Below are positions 1 to 10,100 of a DNA stretch of 64,000 nt, piece by piece. How positions within the stretch are numbered: position 1 is the stretch's first letter; every line of letters begins with the position of its first letter. The notes beneath the pieces are model-generated. The model was given only the letters and a program-made list of their open reading frames with translations. It did no database searches and was not told the DNA's origin. This DNA is from Stieleria tagensis (GTDB lineage Bacteria; Planctomycetota; Planctomycetia; Pirellulales; Pirellulaceae): contig NZ_JAMYFE010000007.1 in assembly GCF_024129865.1 (NCBI RefSeq), positions 1 through 64,000 on the forward strand, written 5' to 3'. Both the position numbers and the translations under genes were made by a program.

Positions 1-54
1 GCGTCAGCGAGGGATCCCATCAACCGGCTAAATCCCTCGCTGACGCGTCGGGTT
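1..54. repeat. Perfect 15-bp inverted repeat followed by a GACGCGTC repeat core
   Basis: Bases 1-15 (GCGTCAGCGAGGGAT) are the exact reverse complement of 32-46, with a 16-base spacer. The right arm runs into TGACGCGTCGGGTT (41-54), whose reverse complement recurs at 19286-19299 and, with one change, at 31582-31595. It lies in non-coding DNA downstream of the minus-strand cytochrome gene that stops at 195, so it could act as a hairpin at the 3' end of that transcript. No run of T follows, so it is not a classical intrinsic terminator. Nothing else is recognisable in bases 55-194. Confidence 0.7.
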
Positions 55-194
55 GCGTTTAACAGCCTTTTCAAACTCAAATGACTCGGCAAATGGCCGC
101 ATCGATCTCTTTACTCTCCCTCGGGCGAGTGAATCGCAAAAGCGCTGGCTTCAACAGTTCTCAAGTCGGTTGGGGAAAAATCGATGCCAACCAC

Positions 195-1226
195 TCACTC
201 AACTGGATGCGCCTCGGCCACCACTTCGTGTCCATCTACCGGTGGCGGATCTGCCGGTTGTTCCTCATTTCCTAACAAGATTCGAAAGGCGCGCGGGTAG
301 AAATCCTTGCCAAAACTGAGCTCGCCGCCTTGGTGACCGACCGCTCCGACCATTCCCGCCAAGGCGAGTAGTCCGATCTTCCAAACCCGATCCAGCCGAT
401 CACTACGACCACGCAATCCGATCAATGCAATCACCGCCAAAACGACCGAGGTGCCGGCAACGATGACGCCACTCCAGCGATGCCAAAACAACTCACTATC
501 GAAGTCCACCTTGGACCATGAACCGTATCCTTGATCGGCCGCAAATGCCCAACCCATCATCGTGGACGCCAAGGCCGTGGGCGCGCCGATCAATAGACAA
601 GCCAAGGGGACTTGTTTTCCAAGTGCCGGCCATTTCCAACCGAGCACAACAAAAACGGCTCCCAACAAAAACAAGGCGATGGGAAAATGGACGGTGGCAG
701 GATGAAAGAAACCTTGAAAGGTCCAAACCCGCTGTAGCAACGTCTTGGGTTCCGGGGGAACCTCTTGAGGGACGGCCAAGTCAGCATGATCGCCCGCATC
801 AAACTGGGTCCCTTCGGGCCAACTGGCCCCCTCTTCAATCCAGACCCGCACCAGCGCCAATTCCGCCGGGGTCAACGGTCCGCCATGCGACGGGGGCGGC
901 ATCAAAAAATCGGGATCCTCCGACAGCAGGTATTCAACGAACAACGTGCTCGATTCGATGTCCTCGGGTTCGACATAGGAAAACACCGCATCCGGATCGT
1001 CGATCCGAAAATCATTTTTGGCTTCCTGTTCGTTATGGCATTCCAAACAATGCACGCGGAAGATCGGCACGATGTCACGTTGAAAATCGACCAGATGGCC
1101 TTCGTCATCGACCGCCCGACGTTCTTGCGCGCTGTCTTGGCCGGTGGCTTGACCGACGCTAAACGTCCCAACCGCCACGACAGCAGCCAGAATCCATACC
1201 GTTTGAAAACGCATCAGAATCGTCAT
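195..1226 (-). CDS. Membrane protein with planctomycete cytochrome c-type motif and DUF2231-like membrane domain
   Basis: Predicted membrane protein of 343 residues. An N-terminal hydrophobic signal or anchor (about residues 6-28) precedes a c-type haem motif CLECH at residues 60-64. The surrounding pattern (FQRDIVPIFRVHCLECH, then LMPPP and LTPAELALVRVWIEEGA) is typical of planctomycete cytochrome c-like domains. From about residue 168 there are four hydrophobic segments with conserved histidines (HPATVHFP, FWHRWSG, GHQGGELSFG), matching the DUF2231 type of putative haem-binding membrane domain. I infer an electron-transfer role at the membrane; the redox partner is unknown. An ATG at 1259 is also in frame, but the ATG at 1226 has GGAG about 10 bases upstream, so I prefer it. 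It stands alone, with no operon partner. Confidence 0.8.
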   Translation of the reverse strand: MTILMRFQTVWILAAVVAVGTFSVGQATGQDSAQERRAVDDEGHLVDFQRDIVPIFRVHCLECHNEQEAKNDFRIDDPDAVFSYVEPEDIESSTLFVEYLLSEDPDFLMPPPSHGGPLTPAELALVRVWIEEGASWPEGTQFDAGDHADLAVPQEVPPEPKTLLQRVWTFQGFFHPATVHFPIALFLLGAVFVVLGWKWPALGKQVPLACLLIGAPTALASTMMGWAFAADQGYGSWSKVDFDSELFWHRWSGVIVAGTSVVLAVIALIGLRGRSDRLDRVWKIGLLALAGMVGAVGHQGGELSFGKDFYPRAFRILLGNEEQPADPPPVDGHEVVAEAHPVE

Positions 1227-1362
1227 CGCGTTTAATACTCCATAGACCCACACAGACATTCGGTTGGCGAACGTGCCGGTGGTATGATAGGTGGGACCGG
1301 TGAACCGGTGTGCGGGGAGGGATCAGTATGACATAGGTTGCGACGACTTCCAATCGCCGCTG

Positions 1363-2055
1363 TCAAACGTTCAATCCGTTGAAGGCGCCGCCAATGCCCA
1401 GCGTCTGAATTTCTTTTTTGACCGACGTCTTATCGGGAGTCTCCAAAGTCTCAACAACCTCGTCGGCTAACAGTTGAGCAAACGCCGCTTTGGCTTCGAG
1501 TTTCAACTGCTGCAGCATGGCCGGTTGAACTTTGATACCGGTCCGTTTTTCAACCGCCGCCGACAATTCTTCCAGATTTGCTTTGGGATCGACCGTGCTC
1601 AGCCACAGGATCGAATACAGCGGGCGATTGATGTCGTTGTGCTCGGCGCGTTCGAGCGCCCGCCAGGCTCTCTCGAGCAAACAGTCACGCCATTTCAGCA
1701 GCCAACCCTTGGACTCCAACGCGACCTTGGTCGCGAGGTCTTTTTCGGCGTCAAAGGTCCCCAGTTCTGTCAGTCTGGCTTTAGAACAGGACCGCACCGC
1801 TTTGGCCAGGAAGTCTCGCAATCGACCTTTGCTGTGCTCGCCGAATCCGGCGGACACCAAATGCGTCAGCAAAATCTTCAATGCCTGGTCCGCTTCGGTA
1901 TTGGACCCCATCACTTCGACCAGCTGTTTCCGCATCGGCGGCAAGTACCGCAAGACAAAGCCGGCAGCACTTTCAGCTTCCGTCCAAGAATGTGACGATC
2001 GAACCAGATTGACCGACGATCGTGTCGCGGCCTGGGATGAAATCTGCGTAGACAT
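1363..2055 (-). CDS. ECF sigma factor-like protein (planctomycete type, degenerate)
   Basis: Protein of 230 residues with no signal peptide or membrane segment. The central part (SKGRLRDFLAKAVRS) resembles the region-2 pattern of planctomycete ECF-like sigma factors, where a conserved F/LRDFL stretch follows a K-G-R motif. The part from WRDCLLERAWRALE to LLADEVVETL resembles their region 4, with the usual spacing of a W-R-x-x-L-L-E-R-A-W helix and a C-terminal helical DNA-binding unit. The usual DAEDLxQ core of sigma region 2 is not visible, so promoter recognition is uncertain. The ATG at 2055 has AGGA five bases upstream. It is divergent from the YhaM-type gene. It could instead be an unrelated helical cytoplasmic protein; I am only moderately sure. 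Confidence 0.5.
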   Translation of the reverse strand: MSTQISSQAATRSSVNLVRSSHSWTEAESAAGFVLRYLPPMRKQLVEVMGSNTEADQALKILLTHLVSAGFGEHSKGRLRDFLAKAVRSCSKARLTELGTFDAEKDLATKVALESKGWLLKWRDCLLERAWRALERAEHNDINRPLYSILWLSTVDPKANLEELSAAVEKRTGIKVQPAMLQQLKLEAKAAFAQLLADEVVETLETPDKTSVKKEIQTLGIGGAFNGLNV

Positions 2056-2271
2056 GATTCCTAGTATAACCTTCGCTTCCCGTAATCAAAGTCCTCTGCG
2101 AGAATATCCCCCCTACCCTGTGGTGGCGAGCGATTTCTTGGCTCCCCCGCCTCGGCCCACACCTTGCCACCGACCGCTCATCGCCACATCCTTTTGCTGG
2201 CCGCCGGTGGCAACCGCTCGTTCAATTTGCCTTTTCCTGCGCCTTCCACTCCGCGTTTTCTGGAAATTGTC

Positions 2272-3234
2272 GTGCCTCGTACTCCTGTCAACGAACTAAT
2301 TGACGGTCAAGCATTGGAGCAGTCGTTCCGTTTGGCCGACAAGCAAATCCGCGTCAATCGACAAGGCGGCAAATACCTACTGCTGAAGCTATCCGATCGA
2401 GCCGGCTCGATCGTTGCCATGATGTGGAACGCCGACGATTCGGACTACGAAAAAATTGACCGTGGTGGTTATGTCCACTGCATCGGGCGAACCCAAGTCC
2501 ACCAGGGTTCGTTGCAGATCATTTTGACGGCGATCGACCCGCTGTCCGACGGCGAAGTCGACCCTGCCGATTTTGACCAGTTTGATGCCTCCGCAGCAGA
2601 CGCCTCACTGGAACAACTTCGCCAATTGCTCGGCTCGCTTCGCAACACACACCTGCGAGGACTGGGCGAGATCTTTTTGGCCGACACGGACTTTGTCAAC
2701 AAACTGCGTCTGGCAACCGCCGCAGTGTCCAACCACCACGCCTACCCCGGCGGACTGCTCCGACACACCGTCGACTTGATGCAGATCTGTGCCTTCATCG
2801 GCCCGCGCTACCCACGTCTGGACACCGACCTGCTAATGTTCGGCGCGTTCTTGCATGACCTGGGCAAGATGGAGGAAATATCCGGCAGCGGCGAACTGAG
2901 CTACACCGACCGTGGTCAACTGGTTGGACACATTGTCATCGGCGTGCAAATGCTAGGCGATGCGATTGCCAAATTCAAAGATCATTTTGAATTGGATTTC
3001 CCCGCCGACCTGCGAACCCAACTGGAACACCTGATCGTCTCGCACCACGGACAACTGGAATATGGCAGCCCCCGTCTGCCATCGACGCTGGAAGCGATCA
3101 CACTGCACCACATCGATAACTTGGATGCAAAAATCACTTCGTTCACCAGTCTGATCGAAGCCGATTTGACCAACAACGAAAACTGGACCAACTACCATCC
3201 CTCGATCGGCCGCAAGCTTTGGAAAAAGCAATAG
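2272..3234 (+). CDS. 3'-5' exoribonuclease YhaM family protein (OB fold plus HD domain)
   Basis: Predicted cytoplasmic nuclease of 320 residues. The first 110 residues have the pattern of an OB-fold nucleic-acid-binding domain ([23 protein letters not shown], then [18 protein letters not shown]). The second half is an HD-type metal-dependent phosphohydrolase domain: [13 protein letters not shown]195-D196 in [11 protein letters not shown], and HLIVSHHG. This layout matches YhaM/CBF1-type 3'-5' exoribonucleases. I place the start at the GTG at 2272 (GGAAA upstream). An in-frame TTG at 2164 would add 36 residues without the look of a conserved domain. The gene lies four bases upstream of queC, so the two are probably co-transcribed. 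Confidence 0.85.
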   Translation: MPRTPVNELIDGQALEQSFRLADKQIRVNRQGGKYLLLKLSDRAGSIVAMMWNADDSDYEKIDRGGYVHCIGRTQVHQGSLQIILTAIDPLSDGEVDPADFDQFDASAADASLEQLRQLLGSLRNTHLRGLGEIFLADTDFVNKLRLATAAVSNHHAYPGGLLRHTVDLMQICAFIGPRYPRLDTDLLMFGAFLHDLGKMEEISGSGELSYTDRGQLVGHIVIGVQMLGDAIAKFKDHFELDFPADLRTQLEHLIVSHHGQLEYGSPRLPSTLEAITLHHIDNLDAKITSFTSLIEADLTNNENWTNYHPSIGRKLWKKQ

Positions 3235-3238
3235 TCGC

Positions 3239-3946
3239 ATGAACCACACGCTCCCCCCTGCCGTTGTCCTACTCTCCGGCGGACTCGACAGCGCCACCTG
3301 TCTGGCGCTTGCACGCGACCAGGGCTTTGCCACTCACGCGATCAGTTTTCGTTATGGACAGCGGCACGAGTACGAACTGGATCGCGCGGTCGATTTAGCC
3401 CAACACTTCCAAGTCGCATCGCATCGGATCGTCGACATCAATTTGTCCCAGTTCGGCGGATCGGCGCTGACGGATGATTCATTGGTAGTCCCCAAGTCCG
3501 ACTCGGCGGATCAAATCGGTGATACGGTACCGATCACCTACGTGCCGGCACGCAACACCGTGTTTCTATCACTCGCTCTTGCGCTTGCCGAAACGATCGA
3601 CTCAGTCGACATCTTCATCGGCGTCAACGCACTGGACTACAGCGGCTATCCCGATTGTCGTCCGGATTACATCGATGCCTTTCAAACCATGGCGAATCTG
3701 GCCACACGCAACGGAACCAGCGGTCGAAAACTGACGATCCACACGCCCCTGATTAATTTGACGAAAGCTCAGATCATCCGCACCGGCCTGGCACTGGGCG
3801 TCGACTATTCGATGACGCTCTCCTGTTACGATCCTGGCCCAGGTGGCCGACCGTGCGACCATTGCGACGCCTGCCTGCTACGCAACAAAGGCTTCCGCGA
3901 AAATGGACTCCAGGACACTCAGCGGCCAAGCGGCGACAGCGTCTAG
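3239..3946 (+). CDS. queC: 7-cyano-7-deazaguanine synthase QueC
   Basis: ATP-dependent enzyme that converts 7-carboxy-7-deazaguanine and ammonia to preQ0, the precursor of queuosine in tRNA and of some deazaguanine DNA modifications. The PP-loop SGGLDS is at residues 13-18. The C-terminal zinc site is complete: C196, then C206, C209 and C212 in [17 protein letters not shown]. Length (235 residues) is normal for the family. The ATG is four bases after the upstream stop. No other queuosine-pathway gene (queD, queE, queF) is visible here, so the pathway must be dispersed. The gene converges on the next minus-strand cluster with a gap of only about 20 bases. Confidence 0.95.
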   Translation: MNHTLPPAVVLLSGGLDSATCLALARDQGFATHAISFRYGQRHEYELDRAVDLAQHFQVASHRIVDINLSQFGGSALTDDSLVVPKSDSADQIGDTVPITYVPARNTVFLSLALALAETIDSVDIFIGVNALDYSGYPDCRPDYIDAFQTMANLATRNGTSGRKLTIHTPLINLTKAQIIRTGLALGVDYSMTLSCYDPGPGGRPCDHCDACLLRNKGFRENGLQDTQRPSGDSV

Positions 3947-3966
3947 TGATGCAGTCACAGCAGCAA

Positions 3967-6162
3967 TCAATCCTCAAATGTCTTGGGCTCGAGGGCGGGA
4001 ATCGATTGCCAAGCTGCTGCGACGGGCCAAGGGCGGTCACCGAAGTGCAGCGTCTGAATCGATTGCATCGGCACAACACAGTGTCCCAACACCTCGCTGT
4101 CGCCTTGGAATTGATCGCCATCGATTGACGCGAGCTGGAAACCGACTCGCGCGCCCTGCCGCGTCTGAACCGCAAAACGTGATGCCGGCGTCCGCTGGCC
4201 GGTTTGATCTATCCAAACGATGCGGGCGATGTCCTCACGCGCGATCTGCCTGGTGATCTCACGGACTTCGATGCGTGCCCGGGTCCGATCCATCGAAACC
4301 AGTTGTCCGCGCAATAGATCGCCAGCCGGTGACACCAGCACATGCGTCGGCGGCTGATTCTTCAACCGGCGCGGAACGGTCAAGACGGATTCCAAACTGG
4401 TTTGACCCGCCGACGCGGAACGTTGCAACCGTACACCGACAACCTGTTGCGTTGGGACCGTGACCGGCCCGGCCCAAGTCTGGATCAGTTTGACCCCCTC
4501 GCGATCGATCGCTGCCAACTCACCAGGCACCACGTCTCCGTCGATCAATTGCACACTGGGAATCAATTCTGCCTCAGCCTGGCCGCCCGCACTGACCCTG
4601 GCAAACTCGACCCGCACGCCTTGTTGGGCGACGATCGGCAACGGATTTGTCGCCACGTTTGGCCGCCAGGCAAAGGGCACCGCTTCAGCGGGCGAATTGA
4701 CCAGACGACCACGTAGCTGAATCCCATCGGCAATTAACTCGGCGGCAGCAACGGGATCGTCTTCATCGCCAACGCCAGCGACGTCCCCTGCCGCAACCAA
4801 CCGTCTGATGCGACTCGATTCGACTTCATAGCGGACGTTTGCATGGCCTTGAACCAACAGCGCGCCGCTGGCGGATTGCCCGACCAACTTGCCGACGACA
4901 CGACAGCCATCCTGTAGCGTCAGTTCGCAAGTGTCGTTGAGTTCCGGCGTGGTTTGGCGGCCATATTCCATTCGCAACAATTGCTGCTGATCGATCGCCT
5001 GACCGTCAGGTAAAGAGTGACCGGCAATTAAAAATTGACCGTCGCGCCATTGGTCTGCCACACCGCCCAGCAATGTTTCGTCACGCAGCAAACTAAACCT
5101 CTCCGGCAGACGCCGCGACACGGGATCAATGCCGTCCCAACGCATCAAATCCAGTCGCTTGACGACCACCGGATCACCTCGATTCTCCAACAAAATCGAC
5201 CGGCGTTTGATCGGCATGTCATCGCGCAGCCCCACCCTGCCCTGCAGCTGTCCTGACTCATAGGCGGACAACACGCCATTGGTTTGGTCGCAGTACAAGT
5301 CAACGTCCAATACTCCACTGGGCCGCAGGGATCGGAACACCGCCGAATCGGATACCGACGCGTTGCTACGAACGATCGAAAGATCCTGTCCGAACCACTC
5401 CATCCGCGTCACAAATCGTTCCGACGGCAATCGTGAGAGTGAACCACCACGGCGATCAACACGCCCGTCCGGACCGCCCTGCCCTGCCCTGCCCCGACGC
5501 AGATCCGTGAGCGACCATTCCAAATCGACCAGCCCCTCGGATTCGATTTGTAGGTGAAGGTGAAATCGATCAGGCAACTGTAGCTCGCCAACAGTGATTG
5601 CTGCACCACGGTCGGCGACCAACTGGCCATCGACAAAGGTCCATCCGGCGCCCGTTTGCCAACGGGTTGCGGTATGAGCAAGCGCCAAAATCTGCTGCGG
5701 TACCAGATCCGCTGCCGTCACACTGACCAAACGCTGGGGATCAAATTCCACTCGCCCTAAATCACGGGTCTCAACGACACACGTGTTATCGTCCCACGAC
5801 TGAATCTGTCCGATCAATCGCGTCCGATCGGTCAGTAGCAACGCCAACGAACGGAACGTCGCATCCGCCTGATCCCCACGGGTTTGATCGTCATCGGCAT
5901 GTGGCACCACAGCGTCTAACACCATCGCCAGCGGGACTTCCATCGGCTGTGAAAACAGATCGTTCACCAACCGCACATGCTGCGGCCGGTCCGATCCGGC
6001 CAGTCGCCCATGGACAACACTGCCGTCGAGGAATGTGAATCGCAGCGGTGACGATTCCGCTGCAGCGGAGGGACAGCGCAAACCGGCAACCACGATCAAT
6101 AGCACCATCGGCGAGACTTGCCGCATCCGCTGGATCAGAGACTGAATCATTCTAGCGCTCAT
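3967..6162 (-). CDS. Secreted protein with about six repeated beta-type motifs, unknown function
   Basis: 731-residue exported protein; the N-terminus has a hydrophobic segment ending in PSAAAES. Roughly six copies of a 45-50 residue motif with the form hydrophobic-x-DG-x-x-V-x-G-x-L, a D-containing turn, then a hydrophobic strand and an I/V-x-x-hydrophobic close are visible. Examples are FLDGSVVHGRLAG, LLTDRTRLIGQIQS, LQDGCRVVGKLVG, LIDGDVVPGELAA, SPAGDLLRGQLVS and RQGARVGFQLAS. The pattern recalls small beta-barrel (SH3- or Sm-like) repeats; that fold is an inference. It is the last gene of the moxR/vWA cluster. The ATG at 6162 overlaps the preceding stop by 11 bases; an ATG at 6150 would lie just after it. 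A GGGCAGGGCAGGGC microsatellite encodes part of residues 222-229. Confidence 0.75.
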   Translation of the reverse strand: MSARMIQSLIQRMRQVSPMVLLIVVAGLRCPSAAAESSPLRFTFLDGSVVHGRLAGSDRPQHVRLVNDLFSQPMEVPLAMVLDAVVPHADDDQTRGDQADATFRSLALLLTDRTRLIGQIQSWDDNTCVVETRDLGRVEFDPQRLVSVTAADLVPQQILALAHTATRWQTGAGWTFVDGQLVADRGAAITVGELQLPDRFHLHLQIESEGLVDLEWSLTDLRRGRAGQGGPDGRVDRRGGSLSRLPSERFVTRMEWFGQDLSIVRSNASVSDSAVFRSLRPSGVLDVDLYCDQTNGVLSAYESGQLQGRVGLRDDMPIKRRSILLENRGDPVVVKRLDLMRWDGIDPVSRRLPERFSLLRDETLLGGVADQWRDGQFLIAGHSLPDGQAIDQQQLLRMEYGRQTTPELNDTCELTLQDGCRVVGKLVGQSASGALLVQGHANVRYEVESSRIRRLVAAGDVAGVGDEDDPVAAAELIADGIQLRGRLVNSPAEAVPFAWRPNVATNPLPIVAQQGVRVEFARVSAGGQAEAELIPSVQLIDGDVVPGELAAIDREGVKLIQTWAGPVTVPTQQVVGVRLQRSASAGQTSLESVLTVPRRLKNQPPTHVLVSPAGDLLRGQLVSMDRTRARIEVREITRQIAREDIARIVWIDQTGQRTPASRFAVQTRQGARVGFQLASIDGDQFQGDSEVLGHCVVPMQSIQTLHFGDRPWPVAAAWQSIPALEPKTFED

Positions 6163-7189
6163 AGATCGGCAAGAAACGAAAGTTCACCGCCAAGGCCAGC
6201 AACGTCATCGACGTGCTATTGGTCACCCCCAAGTCACCTTTGAAACTGCCATCATCCTGCTGTTCGCGTTTCAACACACGAATCAATCGTTCGTTCCATT
6301 GCTTCCATACTTCCACGTCGGATTGAAACAGCGCCTGGGCTTGATAGTAGCGTGCGTATTCGGGCCAGTTCGGATCAGCGTCTTGATTGGCGACGATGTA
6401 GCGCGTCGTCTGATCGTAGGCGTCCAGGTCTTTCCGACGAGCAATCGCGAGCACCAAGTTGACGATGCTGCTGCGAGCGATCGACTGGCCGCCGCCATCG
6501 GTCGCACCGGTGTATCCGACCGTGCCGTCGGATGCCGTCATCTCGATAAAATAGGCGATGGCTCGGTCAACGGCTTCGTCCGGCACTTCAATCCCGGCGT
6601 TGCGAGCCGCCAACAGCCCCATCATCACTGCGCCAGATACCGACGTGTCGGCATCACTTGCATTGGGGGCGTAACGCCAACCGCCCTTGCGGTTTTGTTG
6701 CTGTGACGTCAGCGCCGATCGCACCGCCAACTCGACCGCGGCGCCCAAACTGCGCTGCGAATTGGAGCGCGCGCCCGTGAACAAGTCCGTATCGTCGACG
6801 CTGCCATACGCTTCACACAATGCCAGCGTGGCGAATCCGTGATGATACATACTGGGGCCCATGTATCCGGTCACCGACGATTGGCTGCCGATGATGTGCC
6901 GCAAACCTTTGCGAATGACTTCGCGGTGCGGTCCAAAATTCGGGTCCTCTCCGGACGCCAGAAAGGCGAGTACGGCCATACCGGTCGTCCCCGGCCCGAC
7001 GCTTTCGCCGGCCGGCCATGTCCCCCGGGCATCCTGGGTACGAGCCAGGAATTCCAGCCCCTTTGCGTAAACCTGTTGGGCATCACGCGATACCATTTCG
7101 CCGATCGTGGGTGACTGTGCATGCAAACGATGCGGCGGGCCGCCGAACCACAGCCACACCAGCAGAAACAGCGGGAAACGCCAGATCAT
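6152..7189 (-). CDS. Exported prenyltransferase/squalene-cyclase repeat protein
   Basis: 345 residues beginning with a signal peptide (hydrophobic to about residue 24, LHAQ). The rest is built of alpha-alpha-barrel repeats of the prenyltransferase/squalene oxidase type. Signs are repeated Q-x-x-x-G-x-W motifs (LARTQDARGTWPAGE, QQNRKGGWRYAPNASDADTSVSGAVMMGLLAAR, REQQDDGSFKG) and T-x-x-A/G-L-A-L helices. Planctomycetes encode many such exported proteins of unknown function. Catalytic DxDD of true cyclases is not evident, so I would not call it a terpene cyclase. The ATG overlaps the stop of the DUF4175-like gene by four bases (ATGA), which suggests translational coupling. Confidence 0.85.
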   Translation of the reverse strand: MIWRFPLFLLVWLWFGGPPHRLHAQSPTIGEMVSRDAQQVYAKGLEFLARTQDARGTWPAGESVGPGTTGMAVLAFLASGEDPNFGPHREVIRKGLRHIIGSQSSVTGYMGPSMYHHGFATLALCEAYGSVDDTDLFTGARSNSQRSLGAAVELAVRSALTSQQQNRKGGWRYAPNASDADTSVSGAVMMGLLAARNAGIEVPDEAVDRAIAYFIEMTASDGTVGYTGATDGGGQSIARSSIVNLVLAIARRKDLDAYDQTTRYIVANQDADPNWPEYARYYQAQALFQSDVEVWKQWNERLIRVLKREQQDDGSFKGDLGVTNSTSMTLLALAVNFRFLPIYER

Positions 7190-10100
7190 CGCTGCCCTCC
7201 GGTCGCTGGCTGACGCGGTTGTTTCAAACGCTGCTCGAGTTGTTGAAAATAGCGATCAAGTCCCTCACGCCACTGCTCCGGCACTTGGCCGCGATCACGC
7301 CCCACCGACAGTTCGGTCTCGGAAACTCTCTCCCCCGCCAACTCGTTCAATCCACGGCCGATCAGCAAAGCCGCGACCTGATCGGTCTCACCGCCACTAC
7401 TGCTTTGGGCGCCACCGCCGGAATCGCTGCCACTGGCCGGATTGACCTTACTGCTGCGCAGCAACAACTCGATGGCTTCGGTCTGGGCAGCGATCACAGG
7501 GGGCCCCGTGTCCGGCGCGATCAACAACGTCTTGGCATCATCCATCGCGGATACCGCCGCCTGCAACACTTCCAGTTCGCCAGCAAAATCCAGCAGTGCA
7601 CCGGGCAGTGCGTTTACATCTTCCACAACAACTTCTAGACGATCGCGAATCAACGTCTGCTGATCACCCAATCGCAGTGCCGCCGTGCTGTATTGTTCTT
7701 GCTGCATTGCGCCGCGACCTTGATCGACCACCCGTGTTTGTTCGCGTAGGTTGACCTCTGATTCCAACACCCGCAAGACATCCAAGACCACCGTCGGTGG
7801 CAATGACTTGCTGCTCTTTGGCCCCTGCTCTGCTTCGCCGGAACCTGGATCGATTAAATCATCCGCCCAGCGGTCCATGGTGTCTGCCCAGAATTCGGCA
7901 ATCGCAATGGAGGTCCCCGGCCGGGCGGCCAGACGCTCGCGCCAATCACTCAACCGATCCAGCACTTCGGAGTGTTGGATTTCATTCAGGACCGCAGCAA
8001 AATGAGGCAGATTGCGACGTTCGCACAACGCTTCCAAATCATCCAAGACCGAACGCATTCGGCGCGACGATTCCGCCACGTCGTCCAACGATAGATTGAC
8101 CGATGCGGTGTTGGATAATGGCGGCTGACCGAACGTTTGGCCGATCCCCGCGCCCAATTGCATTGCCACACGATCCTGAAGCCGACTGATCGACTTCAAA
8201 CGTTTGACCAATGTGCTGCCCTCCATCTTGCCCAACAATTCACTCAGTTGCTCAGCAACCGCATCAAACTCTGCCACCAAATCCGTCTGCTCGTCGATCG
8301 CGGTCTGCAACGGATCATCGTCCTGGTCCTCGTCGGATTGGCTGGCGCGGTTGGAGGTGTCGACAACCGTCGTTCCGGCCAACCCCAATCGCTCGGACTC
8401 CGACGACGAATCGTCTTTTTGCTTTGACGTCGAAGGATCGGAAGGGTCGCCAGCTGCGCTGCCCATCGATGTCTCTTGATCGATGACTTCGGCAAACTCT
8501 GATTCCTCTTGCTCGGCGGCGGCAGCTTGTTTCAATCGCTCTGCCAGTTGCGGCATTCGATCCTGTGCCATTCCCTGCAGTGTTGCCAATGTCTCCGCCA
8601 ATGTCTCCACATACTCGGTCGCCACGGCATCGTTGCGAGCAGCCTGGCGCAACAGGTTTTCACCCTCCTTGGCAAGCGTCTGTAACTGACGCCCGTTGAA
8701 CGCTTCGGCCTCGGATTGCTGTGCGACTGCCTGACGCCAGGCAGCGTCGCGTTGCTCGGCAGCAACTTGGCTGAGTTCACGGTTTCGTTGAAACAAATTC
8801 AGTTCTTGATCGCGGACGTCCATTGCGGATTGTCGCCAGCGGTCAAATTGTCCGGCGATCCAAACGGCATGCTCGTCGGTCGACAGAACGTTCAAGACGA
8901 TCGGATCGCTGTAGCGACGTTCACGATCCGGAAAATCGTCTTCGACCCAAAAACGCAATTGGACCTCACCCGACAGGGCGCCCACCGCAGACGGTTGAAA
9001 GACGGCTGCGATGGCACCCTGCACGTCGGTCACACCACCGGCCAACACTTGCTCGTTTGTTTGGTCTGCCTCCGTCCACTGCATCCCAACACGGCGGACC
9101 GCAAAATCGTCTTCGGCCAACACGCGGAAATTCAATTGCTGGCGATTCAGCAAGTGAGAGGGGATTTCATCGGATTCGACGAACAACGTGGGGCCTCGAT
9201 CGAGGAATCGGTGAACCACGATCTCCGTCTCCGCCGCGGCCTGCAACCCGTCTTGATCCATCCAATCCAGTCGTACGGTCTGGTCGGTTGGTTCGTCACG
9301 ACTCGGGATCGACACCGAAAACTGGTTTTCCGCGACCGCCAAAGGATCTCCATCGACCGAAGCCGATTGCAGCGACGTCGACGCGTTCACATGCAACTTG
9401 ATCGTGCTGCCCCGCACCACTTCGATCTGACCGCCGGTCAACTGTTGACCGATCGCATTGTCCGTTTCCCCCGACGCATCAGCCTCATTCAATCGACCAG
9501 ATCGATGCTGCAGATAGTCAGGCAAAATCACCTCGACACGCACATCGGTCAGCTCCGGGCGCATCTTAGGGATGACCCGCAGACGATCGATGGCGTCGCC
9601 GACCTGGACCACCGCATCGACCGGTTCGATCAACCGCGGCAGGATCAATGGATAACCGCCTTCGGCATCGTATCGACCCCGTATTCGTTGGCCTCCCATG
9701 GTCATCGTCGCCTGCCCAGGCACCACGGAACTGTCGGCCGTCAAAGCGACCTGCCAAGGTGATTCTTCATCGTGGGGGACCACTAATGTCTCGGGTAGCT
9801 TCGCCAAGGAAACAAAGGTGAAACGTGGAACCGGGTACAACGGAAACAACAATCGAGTTGTTGTTTGCATCACCAAACCGGGCGCCAAGATCAGCGTCGC
9901 GGCCAAGGCGACCGACAACACAATCGCCACACGCGCCGCCAGCTTTGAACGCGAGACCGGTAACGCGTCGTGCAAGTTCTGCTGCGACACGTCGACGCTG
10001 ACTTGTTCGAGCGCGGCGACACACAGCGAGGTCGACCGCGCTTGCTCGGTTCGGCTATCCGCGAGTTCTAACGCACCGACCAAATGATCCCCCAACATCG

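Noticed and set aside
53-319. Short plus-strand frame at the left edge
   Set aside because: It starts inside the palindrome, reads as arginine-rich low-complexity sequence and runs into the 3' end of the cytochrome gene on the other strand; no family features.
518-1162. Plus-strand frame of over 200 codons
   Set aside because: It is antisense to the cytochrome/DUF2231 gene and has the arginine- and proline-rich composition of a shadow frame in GC-rich DNA.
6152-7189. Terpene cyclase assignment for the prenyltransferase-repeat protein
   Set aside because: It has a signal peptide and no visible DxDD motif, so only the repeat fold is supported.
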